64,000 nt of DNA from Anaeramoeba flamelloides (GCA_027625915.1 JANTQA010000008.1:2311001-2375000), one strand, 5' to 3'. Positions 49,401 through 60,950 are shown, counted from the first letter of the stretch. Notes: generated by a model from the sequence alone, not told the origin. A program made the numbers and translations.

Positions 49401-52400
49401 ATTCTGGAAAACTTTCGTTAGGTTTTCTTGAGTTTTCAGTTTATTTCGAAAATCGATAGATTTTCGTTAGGTTTTTTTTACTTTAGAAATAAACCGAAAA
49501 TTTTAATAAATTTTCTGTTTTATTTCTAAAAAACAGAAAACTCCAAGAAGGTATATGTACTCTACCACATTTGAATACACTTGACAAATAAAATAGAAAA
49601 CCTCAAAAAAACCTAGAACACTTAACAAATAAAACAGAAAACTCTAGGCACTTGACGGCACTCTACGGCACTTTGTTACACTTCACCTGAATTCACAGGT
49701 GGATCAAAAACCCGATAGAAATATTATCAATGATAAATAAAAATTCTACCATCTGGGATTAATAATTTGTATTCTACTGTCTTTAGGTTTTTTTTAATTT
49801 AAAAGAATGGAGTAAAATCTAAGGTTTTACTCAATTCTTTTGAAGAAAAAAAAACTAAGACACAGCCCCCAAGAGTAGGGAACTAGATACTCAAATTTAT
49901 ATATATATATATATATATTTTTTACTATTACAAGTATTTTTTATTTTCAATTTTTTATTATTAGTTTTTCTTTATTTGCTTAAGTTTTCTACCCAAAAAA
50001 AAATAATAATAACCGAATCAGTATCTATGATTTGTATTTCAAAATATGCACATCAAAATATTTTCTAAAAAATTTAAAAAAAAATTTAAACACTTTTTTA
50101 GAGAAAAAGATTTAAAGACAATATTACTGAATTCAATAAAAAAAAGAAAAAAATATACAAGAATCAAAACTATTTTTTAAACAATAAAATGAAGTTATAA
50201 GTTTTCCATTCTCTAAAAAAATTTATCATGATTAAATCTCTTATTAAAATAAACGAACAATCAAAAAAAAAATAATAACCACAAATTTTCGAAACCTAAA
50301 AAATATCATATAAAAATGAGATCAGAAACTTGTATATCTTTAATTCAAGATAATGTCTTGTAAATAAACAAATTTAATTATTATTAAGAATCAATTAATG
50401 ATAAATAACCATTTTGGATCTTTTAAATAGTAATATTAGAATTAAATTTAATAAAGATCTTTTAAAATAAAATTTGTACGGCTTTTTAGGAAATATCTTA
50501 TTTTGATTCATTTTTTAAGGATTATCTAAAATAAAGCTACCAGGTAGGTCTTACAAATTAAAAGGATTAAATTGATTATATTTCAAACACTAAAAAAGGT
50601 TTTTACCCAGTTGAAAATCCATTTTCATCATTATTACATAAATAGTATTTAATATAATAAATAGCAAAGTAAAGATTTTATTTTCTTTTTAAAGCTAATT
50701 CTTTTGGTTAAACAAATAATTTATTTATTCAACATATTGAAAAATATTAGTATTATTTTCAGAAGAATAGTCTTAACTCTAAGGTTTTAAGCCATTTGAA
50801 AAATTTACTTTGAAATTATATTTTTATAAAAAGATAAAATTCGATTTTTCAAAATAATATTATTTAAGAAGATATTTGTAAATTTTGTAATTTTATCCCC
50901 AAAATTCAAAATCAATTTTTTTCTGCTATAAATGATTCGAATTGTTATAATGATTCTTGTCAATAAGATCAAACAATTTTTTAAAAAAAATTTTTCAAAA
51001 TTGAAAATTCTTTTGTAATTTTTTTTCATTTTTGAAAAAGAGAAAATGACTTTTTTGAATCTTTAAAGAATAAAAAATATTTTTTAAATAGATCTCAATT
51101 TAATTGATTAACTTTTGTTAAGGTACTATAAAATTTTCATTTATTTAATCACCTATACCTCAATTAGTTTTATTTTCCGAGATTTGAATAGAAATATCAA
51201 TAATTATTAAAAATAATAAAATCAAATCTTTTTTTTCAAAATCCTAAAACTTTCGAACACCAAACGAAAAATATGTTTTCCCACCATTTTCAAGAATTAA
51301 CTTAATTTTTAATAAAAATAATAGCTAACCTTTTTTTCGTTTTATATTGGAAACATTTCAAAATTTTGGAATTCAAAAAAATCGACTCAAATTAATATAA
51401 ATTGTTTATATGGGGTTAACTCATCCATTTCATCAAACCAAAACATAAATTAGAAAAAAAAAATATTATAAGATCTCAACAAGATTTCATTTTATTTTTC
51501 AAAAATACTACTTTCTTCAGGATCTTTTTTTTAAATTATTTCGATCACTTTTGTTACATGCTCGAAAAATAATTTTCTGTGATTTATGATAATTAAATTT
51601 AATTTTTTTTCAAAAGATCCAAAACTTTTTTCTGATCCAATTAAATCAATTCTTCTTAAATTTCCAAAAAAGAATTGGTTTAATCTTTCTTTTCAATGTT
51701 AAAGAAGTAAGTACATTTTACCAATTTTATTTTTCAATAAATAAAGATAATAAACCATTTCCAAAAAAGAGGGGAAAATATTTATTTTAAAAGATCTTTA
51801 TTAAACTTAATTCTAATATTACTCATTAAAATATCCAAAATTGTTATTTATCATTAATTGATTCTTAATAATAATTCAATTTGTTTGTTTGCAAGACATT
51901 ATCTTAAATTAAAGATATCCAAGTTTCTGATCACAATTTTCGTAGGATATTTTTCTGGGTGTGAATATTTGTGGTTATTATTTTTCTTTTTGATTATTCA
52001 TTTTTTTCTTAAGAGTTTTAATCATGATAAATTTTTCCCAGAGAATGGAAAACTTATAACTTCATTTTGTTGTTTAAAAAATAGTTTGGATTCTTGTCAT
52101 TTTTCCCTTTTTTTTATTGAATTCAGTAAAATTGTCTTGTCTTGTTTTGTATAAAAAAAGTGTTTAAATTTTTTTTTTAATTTTTTAGAAAATATTTTGA
52201 TCAACTTATTTTGAAATACAAACAATAGGTACTGATTTATTTTATATTATTAATATTTTTCTTAATTTTATATTACGAATTTTTAAATAAAAATACTTTT
52301 AAATAAAATATTTGAAATACAAAAAAAAAATGTCACACTTTTTGGGAAGTACCTTTTGTATTCAAACCATTCTAGAATTTTCTTTATTTTCTATTTATCC

Positions 52401-53369
52401 ATTCTTCTTTTTCATTTTTTTCTTATTTTTTTATTTCAATATAATTATATTATATTTAATATTAATTCATTAAACTTAGACGAAGAAACAAACGAATCAA
52501 TTTTGGTAAATATAAAGGAATTAATATCACAATTACCTGAACAAAATAGAAAACTCATCTCTCTTGTTTGTTATCTTTTAAAGCAAGTAGTTTTATATCA
52601 AAATATTAATAAATTGGATATTGAAAGCATTTCATTAATTTTCGGTCCACTTCTTTGTTCAAAAAAGGATTCAAAAATGGATGATTTATATGGTATGGAT
52701 GATCAATGTAAATTAGTTCAAATAATGATTGAGAATTGTGAAAACATTTTCAATAAGTCAGATTATCAGATCTTTGAAATTTCCAAATATGAGGAACAAA
52801 ATTATGAAGATCAAAATGAAAATGAAAATGAAAATGAGAATGAGAATGAAAATGAGAATGAGAATGAGAATGAGAATCAGAAGGGGGAGGAAAATGAAAA
52901 CAATAATGAAAATTTTGATTATAATAATCAAGAAAAAACAACACAAAATAATGAGAATGAATATAATAATTATGAGAATAATAACAATAATGAACAAGAA
53001 AATAATGAAATTAAAGAAAATCAAGAACAAAACGAACAAACTTCTCATGACGAAACAACAACACAACAAAATAATATAGATAATTCAATCGAAACTGTTG
53101 ATGGCGAAATTTATAAAGTTGTTGCAATGTATGATTATATCCCACAAGAGAATTCAGAAGACGATCTTCCATTTAATTTTGGAGATGTTATTTCGATAAC
53201 ATCAGATGAAAACCCCGAATGGCTTTGGGGTAAAGTAATATTTTGTGCAAAAGGAGATAAGCCCTCTGAAAATTTTGGATATTTACCAGAACCATATGTA
53301 AAGAAAATTGATCAAAATAGTTTTCTAGAATACATCAAAAATCAACAAAATGAACAACAAAATAATTAA
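43470..53369 (+). CDS. SH3-PH-RhoGAP-SH3 protein, 758 aa, five exons
   Basis: Probable cytosolic regulator that switches off Rho-family GTPases at membranes. Exons: 43470-44012, 44181-44375, 44565-45006, 48143-48349 and 52480-53369; all junctions are GT-AG and keep frame. SH3 domain 1 is at residues 3-58 (ALFKFEQ, GWSYGK, GVYPSNYV). An Asn/Thr-rich linker is followed by a PH domain (about 148-243: EGWLVKKGEKRKNWKKRYF, EFRAKTQEERDEWV), then a Lys/Pro-rich linker with SH3-ligand-like KTPPKPK. RhoGAP is at about 363-556: arginine finger R402 in LGIFRLNG, K439 and R443 in LLKMFLRELP. The usual NLA.VFGP motif reads SISLIFGP, so the conserved Asn is Ser512. An Asn/Glu repeat coded by a GAAAAT microsatellite (about 52816-52876) leads to SH3 domain 2 (about 674-741: AMYDYIPQ, EWLWGK). 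Introns 3 and 4 are 3.1 and 4.1 kb and full of repeats. Domain order is firm; which GTPase it acts on is unknown. Confidence 0.92.
45339..46175. mobile_element. TTAA-ended element in intron 3 of the RhoGAP gene
   Basis: The left end TTAAGGAGGTACGTTCCAAA is mirrored by CATTTGTAACGTACATCCTTA on the right, an imperfect inverted repeat of about 20 bp. The outer TTAA on the right has changed to TTAG. The interior is AT-rich with no transposase frame. Part of it recurs in the receptor-gene intron at 23960-24370. Confidence 0.65.
46176..48142. other. remainder of RhoGAP intron 3
   Basis: AT-rich sequence without a supported gene. Short Phe/Ile/Lys-rich open frames occur but none has a domain. It ends in the splice acceptor TTGTAATTAG at 48142. 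Confidence 0.5.
48940..49870. repeat. mosaic of palindromes in RhoGAP intron 4
   Basis: A block of nested and repeated inverted units. Recurrent pieces are GATTTTCGTTAGGTTTT (several times), GTTTTCTTGAGTTTTC and its complement GAAAACCTCAAGAAAAC, the self-complementary stretch AAATAAACCGAAAATTTTAA with its mirror, TTTTCCAGAATTTAAAAGAA with its mirror TTCTTTTAAATTCTGGAAAA, and CTAGGCACTTGACGGCACT. The same pieces appear in the inserts within both LINE copies. At about 49790-49850 a separate hairpin (AATTTAAAAGAATGGAGTAA / TTACTCAATTCTTTTGAA) resembles the insert at 42585. No coding capacity. Confidence 0.8.
49896..49918. repeat. (TA)n microsatellite
   Basis: About eleven TA units between the palindrome block and the long inverted-arm element. 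Confidence 0.85.
50005..52245. mobile_element. 2.2-kb element with inverted arms of about 470 bp, RhoGAP intron 4
   Basis: The left arm (about 50005-50480) and right arm (about 51780-52245) are reverse complements with moderate divergence. Matching pairs include GATTTGTATTTCAAAATA / TATTTTGAAATACAAAC at the outer ends, AATTTATCATGATTAAA / TTTAATCATGATAAATTT, AAGATAATGTCTTG / CAAGACATTATCTT, and ATTAATGATAAATAAC / GTTATTTATCATTAAT. The 1.3 kb between them is AT-rich and has no transposase frame. A single diverged arm of the same family lies at 59880-60400. The right end lies about 235 bp before the exon 5 acceptor. Confidence 0.8.
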
Positions 53370-53749
53370 TTTTTTTGATTTTTGGTTTGGATTTTTATCT
53401 TTTGTTGTTATGGATTTTAACTTTTAAATTATTTTTTTCTTAATTCTAATTTTTTATTTTTTTTTGAAATAATTTTGACTATTAAAAGTTATTTACATAG
53501 TAATTTATTGTTATTTGATTGTGAACATTTTTATTCAAATTATATTTCTTTTTGGTTTTTGTTTCAAAATTAAAAATCCTAAAAAAATATTTTTATAATA
53601 TAAATGTATTTGATTGTTTTTCCCCTTTTTGGTGTTTCTTTTATTTTTACTAATGAGTCGGGTACTCTTTTATAACTTTCTAGTTTACCCATGAATTTGG
53701 AATTTCATTATTATGATCATTTCTTGATTGTTAATATTTGAGCCTGAAT
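53370..53749 (+). other. 3' flank of the RhoGAP gene
   Basis: T-rich flank after the stop codon, with no feature beyond the presumed 3' untranslated region. Confidence 0.4.
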
Positions 53750-54300
53750 AAATAAACTAAAATTCAAAATTTTCCACAGAGCTAAAACGTATAAAAGAAT
53801 CACAATCTTACAAATTCATTAAAATTGGAAATAATTTTGATTTTTTGAAAAAATAAGAAAATCATTTAACGATTTTTTAGTCGTTTTTTTTTTCATTTCA
53901 TATTTTTTGAATTACCTAAACTATTTTCATTCGATCAAAATATTTTTTTTTACCGATTGATATTAGGTTAATGTTAAGTTTTTTTGAAATAAATAGAAGA
54001 ACTCAAATAAAATTAGTTGATGATATCTAACCATTTGATCAAAAAATATTCCAAATAGAATTGATACAAATTCTCCAATGTATTTTTTTTTTTTTTCTCA
54101 CCAAAATTTTTAACACAATCTTTGATTTATTTGTATTGATAAATATTTATTTGTTGTTTTGTTAGTATTGTAATTTATGAACAATTTGTTAATATTCTAA
54201 TGAATAAATGGTTCTGATTTGGTATTTCTTCCAGAATTGATTAAAGATTTTTTTTTTTCAAAAATTGAATTTTGGTGTGTAAAAATTTTTGAATTGGGGG
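53750..54300. repeat. A-type interspersed repeat, diverged copy
   Basis: Follows the same block order as 16330-16880 and 37415-37945: AAATAAACTAAAATTCAAAA, then TTGGAAATAATTTTGATTTT, then CATTTGATC and TCTCCAATGTATTTTTT-like sequence. It is more mutated than the others. Confidence 0.5.
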
Positions 54301-54793
54301 GTAGAAGAATGGAATATATCACAAGAATTTGTTTTTTTTTTGAAAATGACTTTAATTTGAAATTTATTTATTTCAAAAAAGTGTTGTGAAAAAAAAAGAA
54401 ATGAAAATTATAGTTTTTGATGATAACACATATTATCATAATATTATTAAAAAAATCAGGATTTTTCTTACTATATCACAAAAAATCATAAAATTAGGGC
54501 CAATTGCAAAATCACAATAGTCCACATGATTGCTATAAAAAAAGTTATAAATTATTATTTTGAAATCACCCTTAAAAAAAAATCTTGACTTTTACTAATC
54601 TTTGTGACTTTGTTAAAGCCCTTTCGCGCTTTAAAAATCTTAGAAAGTGTTTACAAAGGGTTCTGAATTGTCTTCAATTGTTTGAAAGTTTTGAAAGACA
54701 GTAAAAATTTTATAAATGGAAAGAGTTTGGTTTATGGTGGAAAACACAAAATTTTTCTCTTTTCATGTTTTTTTTTTAGAAACTACAAAATCC

Positions 54794-56014
54794 TTAAGGT
54801 ACTAGTAAACTAAAAAAAATCTTCAAGTAAATTTACTAACAAATTAAAAAAAAATTTTACCGTATCTTGAAATTGAAAAATAAAGTAAAAATCTGATAAC
54901 TGACAAGACATGCCTTACTTTTAATACTATTTTCAGAAATGAATTATTGTTTTTAAAAGACTAATCTATTTTTCTCATTTTTGAAAAGTTCAAAATTCAA
55001 CATATTTCCAAATTATTTAAAAAAAATTATTTTCTTTGAAAGAAGATTGAAATATTATTACCTGTAAAGGAAGTGTACGAAAATACACTTTAAAAATGAA
55101 ACCACTTAGTTCTAAAATAACTAAAATTTAAAAAATCTACTTAATCTCAAAAAAAAATACAATATTTATTTTAAACTTGTAAAAAATATAATTTTTTGAT
55201 TCAAAGAACAGACCAAATCTATTTTTTCTTGGGATTAAATGAAAAAATCTGAGAAAAAGAACCAAAGAATCGAATTAAAAATTCTCCCGAAATACTTTTT
55301 TAAAACCTGGAAAATTCAACTTATTATCTCAAGAAATACTTTTTAATTTGATTATTTATAATTAATAATTACCAAATCTTAATTATTTTAGTAAGTCATT
55401 AACAACCCAATGATGAAATTTATCAAATAGGGTTTACGTTTATTTCTCCATTTTTTAAATATTTTGCAACAAATATAACAATTCAAATGCATATTTTGAA
55501 TAATAAAAAAAAATAATAGATATTATCAAATACCTGATTTTACTACAAACAGTACCTTGTTTATACTCTTGATATTTGAAAAAGTATATTGGCAAGTCTT
55601 TTAAATTTCAAGAAATTTCTTAAATATTTCTGAATAAAATAAATGTTCAAATTTTTTAGTTCTTCAAGGATACAATATTTGATTTATTTTTCATGTATTT
55701 TTAAAATAATATTAAAGACACAACGTTAATTACTCATAAAGACTCTCAGAAATTACTAAAAGTGATATTTCTTCAAAAATAAATTTTTTTGCAAATTTTT
55801 ATTTTTCTAATTTGATCCTAAAACCTAACAAAAAAGGATCTAAGATCTTTTTGACTGAAATATAGATTGGAAAAATGAAATCTTTTAAAAATGATGATTC
55901 ATTTCTCTAAAGTTGACAAACGAAGTTTCTTATTGGGTTTAATTGTATCCTTATGTAAATAATTACTCTATTACCTTTGGGGAAAAAAATAAATAAGAGT
56001 TACTAGTCCCTTAA
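54794..56014. mobile_element. 1.2-kb TTAA-ended non-autonomous element, copy 2
   Basis: Homologue of 6788-7981 in the same orientation. The left end is TTAAGGTACTAGTAAAC and the right end AGTTACTAGTCCCTTAA. Interior matches include AATAAAGTAAAAATCTG, AATGAATTATTG, ATACACTTTAAAAATG and GGATCTAAGATCTTTTTGAC. No coding frame. Confidence 0.78.
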
Positions 56015-56186
56015 CGAATTTTAGGATCTAACTAATAATCATTCATTTCATTAGTACACTTGAATATAAAATCTGATGTGTTTTTTTTTAATTGGAGTTG
56101 TTAAAATCACGATTTTACATCAACAAAAAGAATAAAGGGAAATTTTCCTTCTTTTTCGTGATCTATCAAAAAAAAACCTTAAAACT

Positions 56187-57516
56187 CTACACAGGTAGGA
56201 CGTAATCGCGTTAAAAGCGTTGGAAAACAACGGAAATTCGTGTTTTCCGGTTTAAGTGGGAGGTTTTTCATGTAAATCGCGTTAAAAGCGTTTGATATTC
56301 GATTTTTTAAACGCCAAAAAATTAAAAACCGATTTTGCATTTAAAACTTTTGAAAATTGTAAACTTTTTCAACCCACAGTAAAAAAAAAAAATTATTTAC
56401 CGAAAAAAAATCTAAATTTAGATGAAAAAAAAAGTACAATTTTCACTTTTTTACCAATTACAAGTTAGATCAGATCACATTTTTTTGTATTAGAAAATAA
56501 CACTCTTTTCTCTTCATAATACTTTTTATTGATCACAAAAAAAGTTTTTTAAAAAAGAAAACTTATACCGGAAAAAAAATTTTTTTGAAAATTTCTAAAT
56601 TGGAAAATGTGATCAGTAATTATTTTTATGATGTGAATTAATATTTCCTCTTATGACCAAGACAATTAAATTTCTAATTTTTTTTTGTTTAAGGATACGG
56701 GTTAAAAAAATTTTTTTTTTCTACTCAACACATTATCACCGTTCTTATTTTTTGAAACAGTTATTTCCATTAGAATAATTTTTCTTTTGTGTAGAAAATA
56801 ATTTCATTTTTTATTATTTACTTTTTCCAAAATTGTTTTCAAATAAGATTTTTGTTGCTTTTTGAACCAAAATCACCACTTTATACATTTTTTGAAAAAA
56901 ACATTCTTTGTTTACTTGTGGGTCCAAAATCAAATTATGTTGTAACATAGGTAATAACTCTTTTGATATTTTATTTAACTTTTAAAGAATTAAAATATTC
57001 TTTTTTAAACTCACCCATTCTAACCTAATGATAATTTACTTCAACACAAAAAGGGGTTAGCAGTCAACAAAGAGAAAATATTAATACACTATCCACTTAG
57101 CCGATTTAAATCAATGTTTTTGATAAATTTACTTTAAATAATCAGTATTATTAATTTTTTTTAATTTTTACTTCTGTTTTTTTATGATCAATCAAAAAAT
57201 TTTTTTCTTGAAAAGTATTTGATTACAATAAAATAAATTTTATTTGTAAATTTTAGGATTATTTCAATTTTTGGTCACAGTCCAAAGAAAATAAATAAAA
57301 TAAATTATTTTATCCAATTATTTTAATTTGATATTTTATTTGTTAATTTTTTTAAGTACCAATAATTAAAAAATTTTAGAGTAGTTAGATAAATAAAGAA
57401 ATCTCAAAATTAAACGCGAATTTTCGAAAAAACTCTCTATTCAACGCGGTCGCAACGCATGTCAACCGCGGTTTTTTTAAAGGTTTTGCGTTCTCAAAAA
57501 CGTCCTACCTGTGTAG
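56187..57516. mobile_element. 1.33-kb element with perfect 17-bp inverted ends and CG-bearing subterminal repeats
   Basis: The left end CTACACAGGTAGGACGT and the right end ACGTCCTACCTGTGTAG are exact complements. The TA within each end (CTA|CACAGG, CCTGTG|TAG) could be a TA target duplication. Just inside the left end the motif TAAATCGCGTTAAAAGCGTT occurs twice (near 56204 and 56275). Inside the right end there are several CG-containing words (AACGCGGTCGCAACGC, CAACCGCGG, TTTGCG), unlike the CG-poor surroundings. The middle kilobase is AT-rich and non-coding. It appears once in this window. Confidence 0.85.
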
Positions 57517-58330
57517 TTGTTTTTTTTGTCCAATACACAGATATTCAAAGAAGAAGAATAATAAGAAGAAGACAACAGTTGTATAAAAAAACTTAATAAT
57601 TTGTGATCATCTGGTAAGGATGTTGTGAAAGCTTTTGAAGAGTTATCCAACTCCTTTTAGCTTTCGGAGAAAAAATGAAAATATTGTAACCCAAATAAAC
57701 ATTCTTTAAAGAATAGGTGAAGGGTTGGTTGATTTAGAAACTCTTTTTATAAAACACAATTAAGAACACCACAATTGACTGAAAAAATATTTATTTCTCT
57801 TTATTTCTTATTTTTGTTAATCTTAACTGATCTATAGGTTTGTCAAACAAAGAAAATGAAAGCACAATAAAACTCTTTGATCTGATCCTAGATTAAACCA
57901 AATATCTTTTTTGTAGTTTTTTCTCAACAATAGCTTTTTTTTCAACTAATCTATTTTTTTTAATCAAAAAAAATATCTTTAGAAAAATATTTCTGAATAA
58001 ACCTAAAAACTCATCAACTGTTATATCTAGATTGCTTTTTAATCATGTTATTTTGGTATTTATCACGATTTTTAAATAATTATCAAGATTTTCTAGAATA
58101 TCTTGATTGTCATATTATCTCGATAATATCGAATATCTTCCTTTTAAAAAATATCAACGATTTGATAAAGAAAATTATGATTTTTGTAACTTTATGGTGA
58201 TTTTTGCATATATATCATCAAAATACCGAATGTTAAAATTGATAAGAAAAAACTTAAAAAATCACCATTACTTATTGAGTATATCTGTGTACTATTTGAT
58301 ATAGTTTTTTTTTAGATTAAGTTTTATTTT
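57517..58330. other. gene-free stretch
   Basis: A less AT-rich patch at 57530-57670 includes an AGAAGAAGAATAATAAGAAG purine repeat and short open frames, none of which I can support. A 65-codon frame at 58107-58304 lacks any domain. Confidence 0.5.
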
Positions 58331-58755
58331 TAAAGTTCAGTATAAAAAAGTGAAATAGGATAAAAAGTGAAACAAGGTTTTTCATTGTGAACCTTAATAG
58401 ATCATGAAAAGTAAAATCAATTAAAAGAAGAATCAAATTAACTTCAAATAATAACCCATTACACTATTTCCAATTATGTCAACAAATACAATAACAAGGC
58501 CATTTCTTATTGAAATTGTTTGTGTAGTTTTGGAGATTCACAAAAATAGTCAATTATTTCGACGTATTTTAAATCTTTAGATTAATCAAATAAAAAATCC
58601 ATAACAAAAAGATAGTATTAAAATAACTGTTATTGTGTGGAATCCTTCATTTTGTCTTTTTTATTTATTTATTCTTTTTTTAATTGGTCTTACTTTGATT
58701 TTTCAGTAAGTTTACCAATGAAAAACTGTGTTTCACTTTTTTCCCCGAAAGCTTA
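58331..58755. mobile_element. MITE-3, copy 2 (diverged)
   Basis: The left end carries TAAAAAAGTGAAATAGGA and TAAAAAGTGAAACAAGG, and the right end TGTTTCACTTTTTTCCCCG, matching the ends of 21217-21638 with mutations. The interior is homologous but in the opposite orientation (ATAACTGTTATTGTGTGG, then CTTCATTTTGTC). Confidence 0.75.
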
Positions 58756-59666
58756 ATTAAGGAATACGTTTAAAGCTAAAAAAAGTGAAATAATCTTTAA
58801 AAAACACTCTTGGAAGAGTTTTGTAATCTCAGTAATATTTACACACTGAGAAATTCTTTTAGAAAAAATACGAAATTTTCCCAATTTTAACAATTTTCAT
58901 AATTTTTAGCTAGAAAGATCATGCCAAAATTTGATTATAAAATTTTAAAATTTCTGTTTCATACTTCTGAACTCACAGTAATTCCTCGGGCTGTTTTATA
59001 TATTTTTTACATTTGTTTGTACAAGTTCGAAATGTTCTCAAATTTGAGCTTACACTTGAAAATCCCTAAAAGGTATTTTTTTGCAAATCTTTTTTTTGTT
59101 ATTTTCAATTTTTCTTTTCATTGAAAAAGATTGAAAAAAGGTAAGAGTAAAAATGTAACTATGATAAAAACATTTTTTTTTTTTTTGTTCCAATTTCTTC
59201 AGAATGAAAAAAAAAAAATTGACAAGTATAAGCGAAATAGCCAAATAACTCAACACTAACAAGGGCCGGACGTAGTCCTTAATGTTGGAATATTTTTTAG
59301 AAGAAAATTACTTACATTTTATAAAGAATTTCCTAATAAATTGGAATCATATTTTTCATTTAACTTTTCAAATTCAGATAGGGTAAAGAAAATAATCAAA
59401 TTTCACTTTCTTGTGTATTTGTCAAGTATATGAAATTAATTATAAAATCTGGATTCAGGATCAAAATAAATCATTATTTCTATTATTTTTAAAGAATAAA
59501 AATTTTGATATTAATAATAAATTAGATTCTATATTTACATTAACTTCTTTTACAGAATAAAGATACGGTATTTTAGAAAAAGTGTGGTATTTTTTATATT
59601 TCATAAAAAATCAACTTTGTGAGAATTGAAGCTTTTTCTAAATATGTAATATTATATTAGATTTAA
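58756..59666. other. gene-free stretch
   Basis: No gene supported. A 67-codon frame (58921-59124) starts after a short AT-rich leader but shows no domain. At 59262 the sequence AGGGCCGGACGTAGTCCTTA stands out by its GC content and may be one end of an element whose partner I did not find. Confidence 0.45.
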
Positions 59667-59868
59667 TACAGTCAGTTTCACTTTTAAGGCACAAACTTTC
59701 AACGAAATTTAAGGCACAAAAAAATCTCAAATTAAGGCACAAAATTTGGAATTTTAATTTTTTACAATTTATTTTTACTAGTATTTGAATTTTGTGCCTT
59801 AATTTGAGATTTTTTTTGTGCCTTAAATTTCGTTCATAGTTTGTGCCTTAAAAGTGAAACTGACTGTA
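59667..59868. mobile_element. MITE-1 copy
   Basis: TA flank, CAGTCAGTTTCACTTTTAAGG on the left and TTAAAAGTGAAACTGACTG then TA on the right. It is one of the best-preserved copies, with three TTAAGGCACAAA-type motifs per arm. Confidence 0.92.
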
Positions 59869-59879
59869 TTAATATTGAT

Positions 59880-60400
59880 TGAATAAATGACTGAGGTATT
59901 TATTTCAAAATATATTAATCAAAATATTTCACAAAAAATGAAAAAAAAATAGTACTTTTTTAGGAGAAAAATATGTAGGACCAATTTCAATAATAAAGTT
60001 GAAATATGGAAAGATAAAAATGATTTTTCAAATAATTAAATATATTTATATGTTTTTCATTTAATAAATTTTTTTTTCAAGATTAAACAAGTTATAAAAA
60101 CAATTTTTTTCGATCAAAAAAAATTAAAAAATAAACTCCAATTTTCACACCTTAAAAAAGATCAGATAAAATATAGATGATAAAATTTTAATCTCTTTTA
60201 TTAATGTTATGTCATATGAACAAATGAATTGAAATTTTATCAAGAATCGGTATATGGTTTTTACTTATTTTGTATATGTAAATAGTTTTATGAAGATTGA
60301 ATTTAATAAAGATATTTTAATATATATTTGCCTTGCTTTTTTGGAAATAACTTATGTTTGAATCTTTAAATAAAATTCCGAACTTTTTTTTGGGTTAATA
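59880..60400. repeat. single arm of the 50005-52245 element family
   Basis: Blocks in order match the left arm at 50030-50530: TATTTCAAAATAT, AAAATATTTCACAAAAAATG, AGGAGAAAAATATG, GAATTTAATAAAGATATTTT, then GCTTTTTTGGAAATAACTTA. The mirror arm is absent. Confidence 0.6.
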
Positions 60401-60639
60401 GAAGTGGAATTGTGTAAATTATAGAGTTGTAAAATGTCTTAGGGCGTATATCTTTTTTAGAATTCGAAAAAAATTAGTAAAATTTTAGAATAACTGTATT
60501 ATTTTATATTTTGGAAAAACTTTACAAAAGTGTCCTATGTTTTTTTTTTACATATAATAAAAAAGGTGAAAACTAAATAAATTCTCTTTTAATTTCAATA
60601 TTTAAAAAAAAAAAAACATAAAAGCAGTTTTCTTGATAT

Positions 60640-60950
60640 TTTTTGTTTTATTCTAAAAATCTATTGATTTTGGTGAGGTTTTTTTGATTTTGATTTTAAT
60701 TTAAAACATAATAAGAAAATTGAGGAAATTTTGTTTTAAATTTTAAAATAAAAGAAAACCCAAAAAAGTTTTTTTCCAAATTTCAAAAGAACATAGTAAA
60801 ATAAAATATTTTGATCAAATATTTTAAATATTGGAAAATATAATCATTTTTTTATTTTGCTTTTTGTTTTTATTTCGAAAATTTACAGAATTTTCTAATC
60901 AAGACAAATATTAAAAAAAAAAAAAAAAACCTAACTAGCTGTAAGCTGAA
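60640..60950. repeat. possible degenerate relative of the palindrome family
   Basis: Contains AAATCTATTGATTTTGGTGAGG, AAAATAAAAGAAAACCC and an ATTTTCTAATC end. These resemble the mosaic block at 48940-49870 (ATCGATAGATTTTCGTTAGG, GAAAACCT). Similarity is weak. Confidence 0.3.

Noticed and set aside
52750-53079. Open frames with His/Ser, Ile/Leu or Met/Lys repeats across the RhoGAP C-terminal region
   Set aside because: They are other-frame readings of the GAAAAT microsatellite that codes for the Asn/Glu tract.
58107-58304. 65-codon plus-strand frame
   Set aside because: Tyr/Phe/Lys-rich, no domain, lies in AT-rich sequence beside a MITE; no splice or conservation support.
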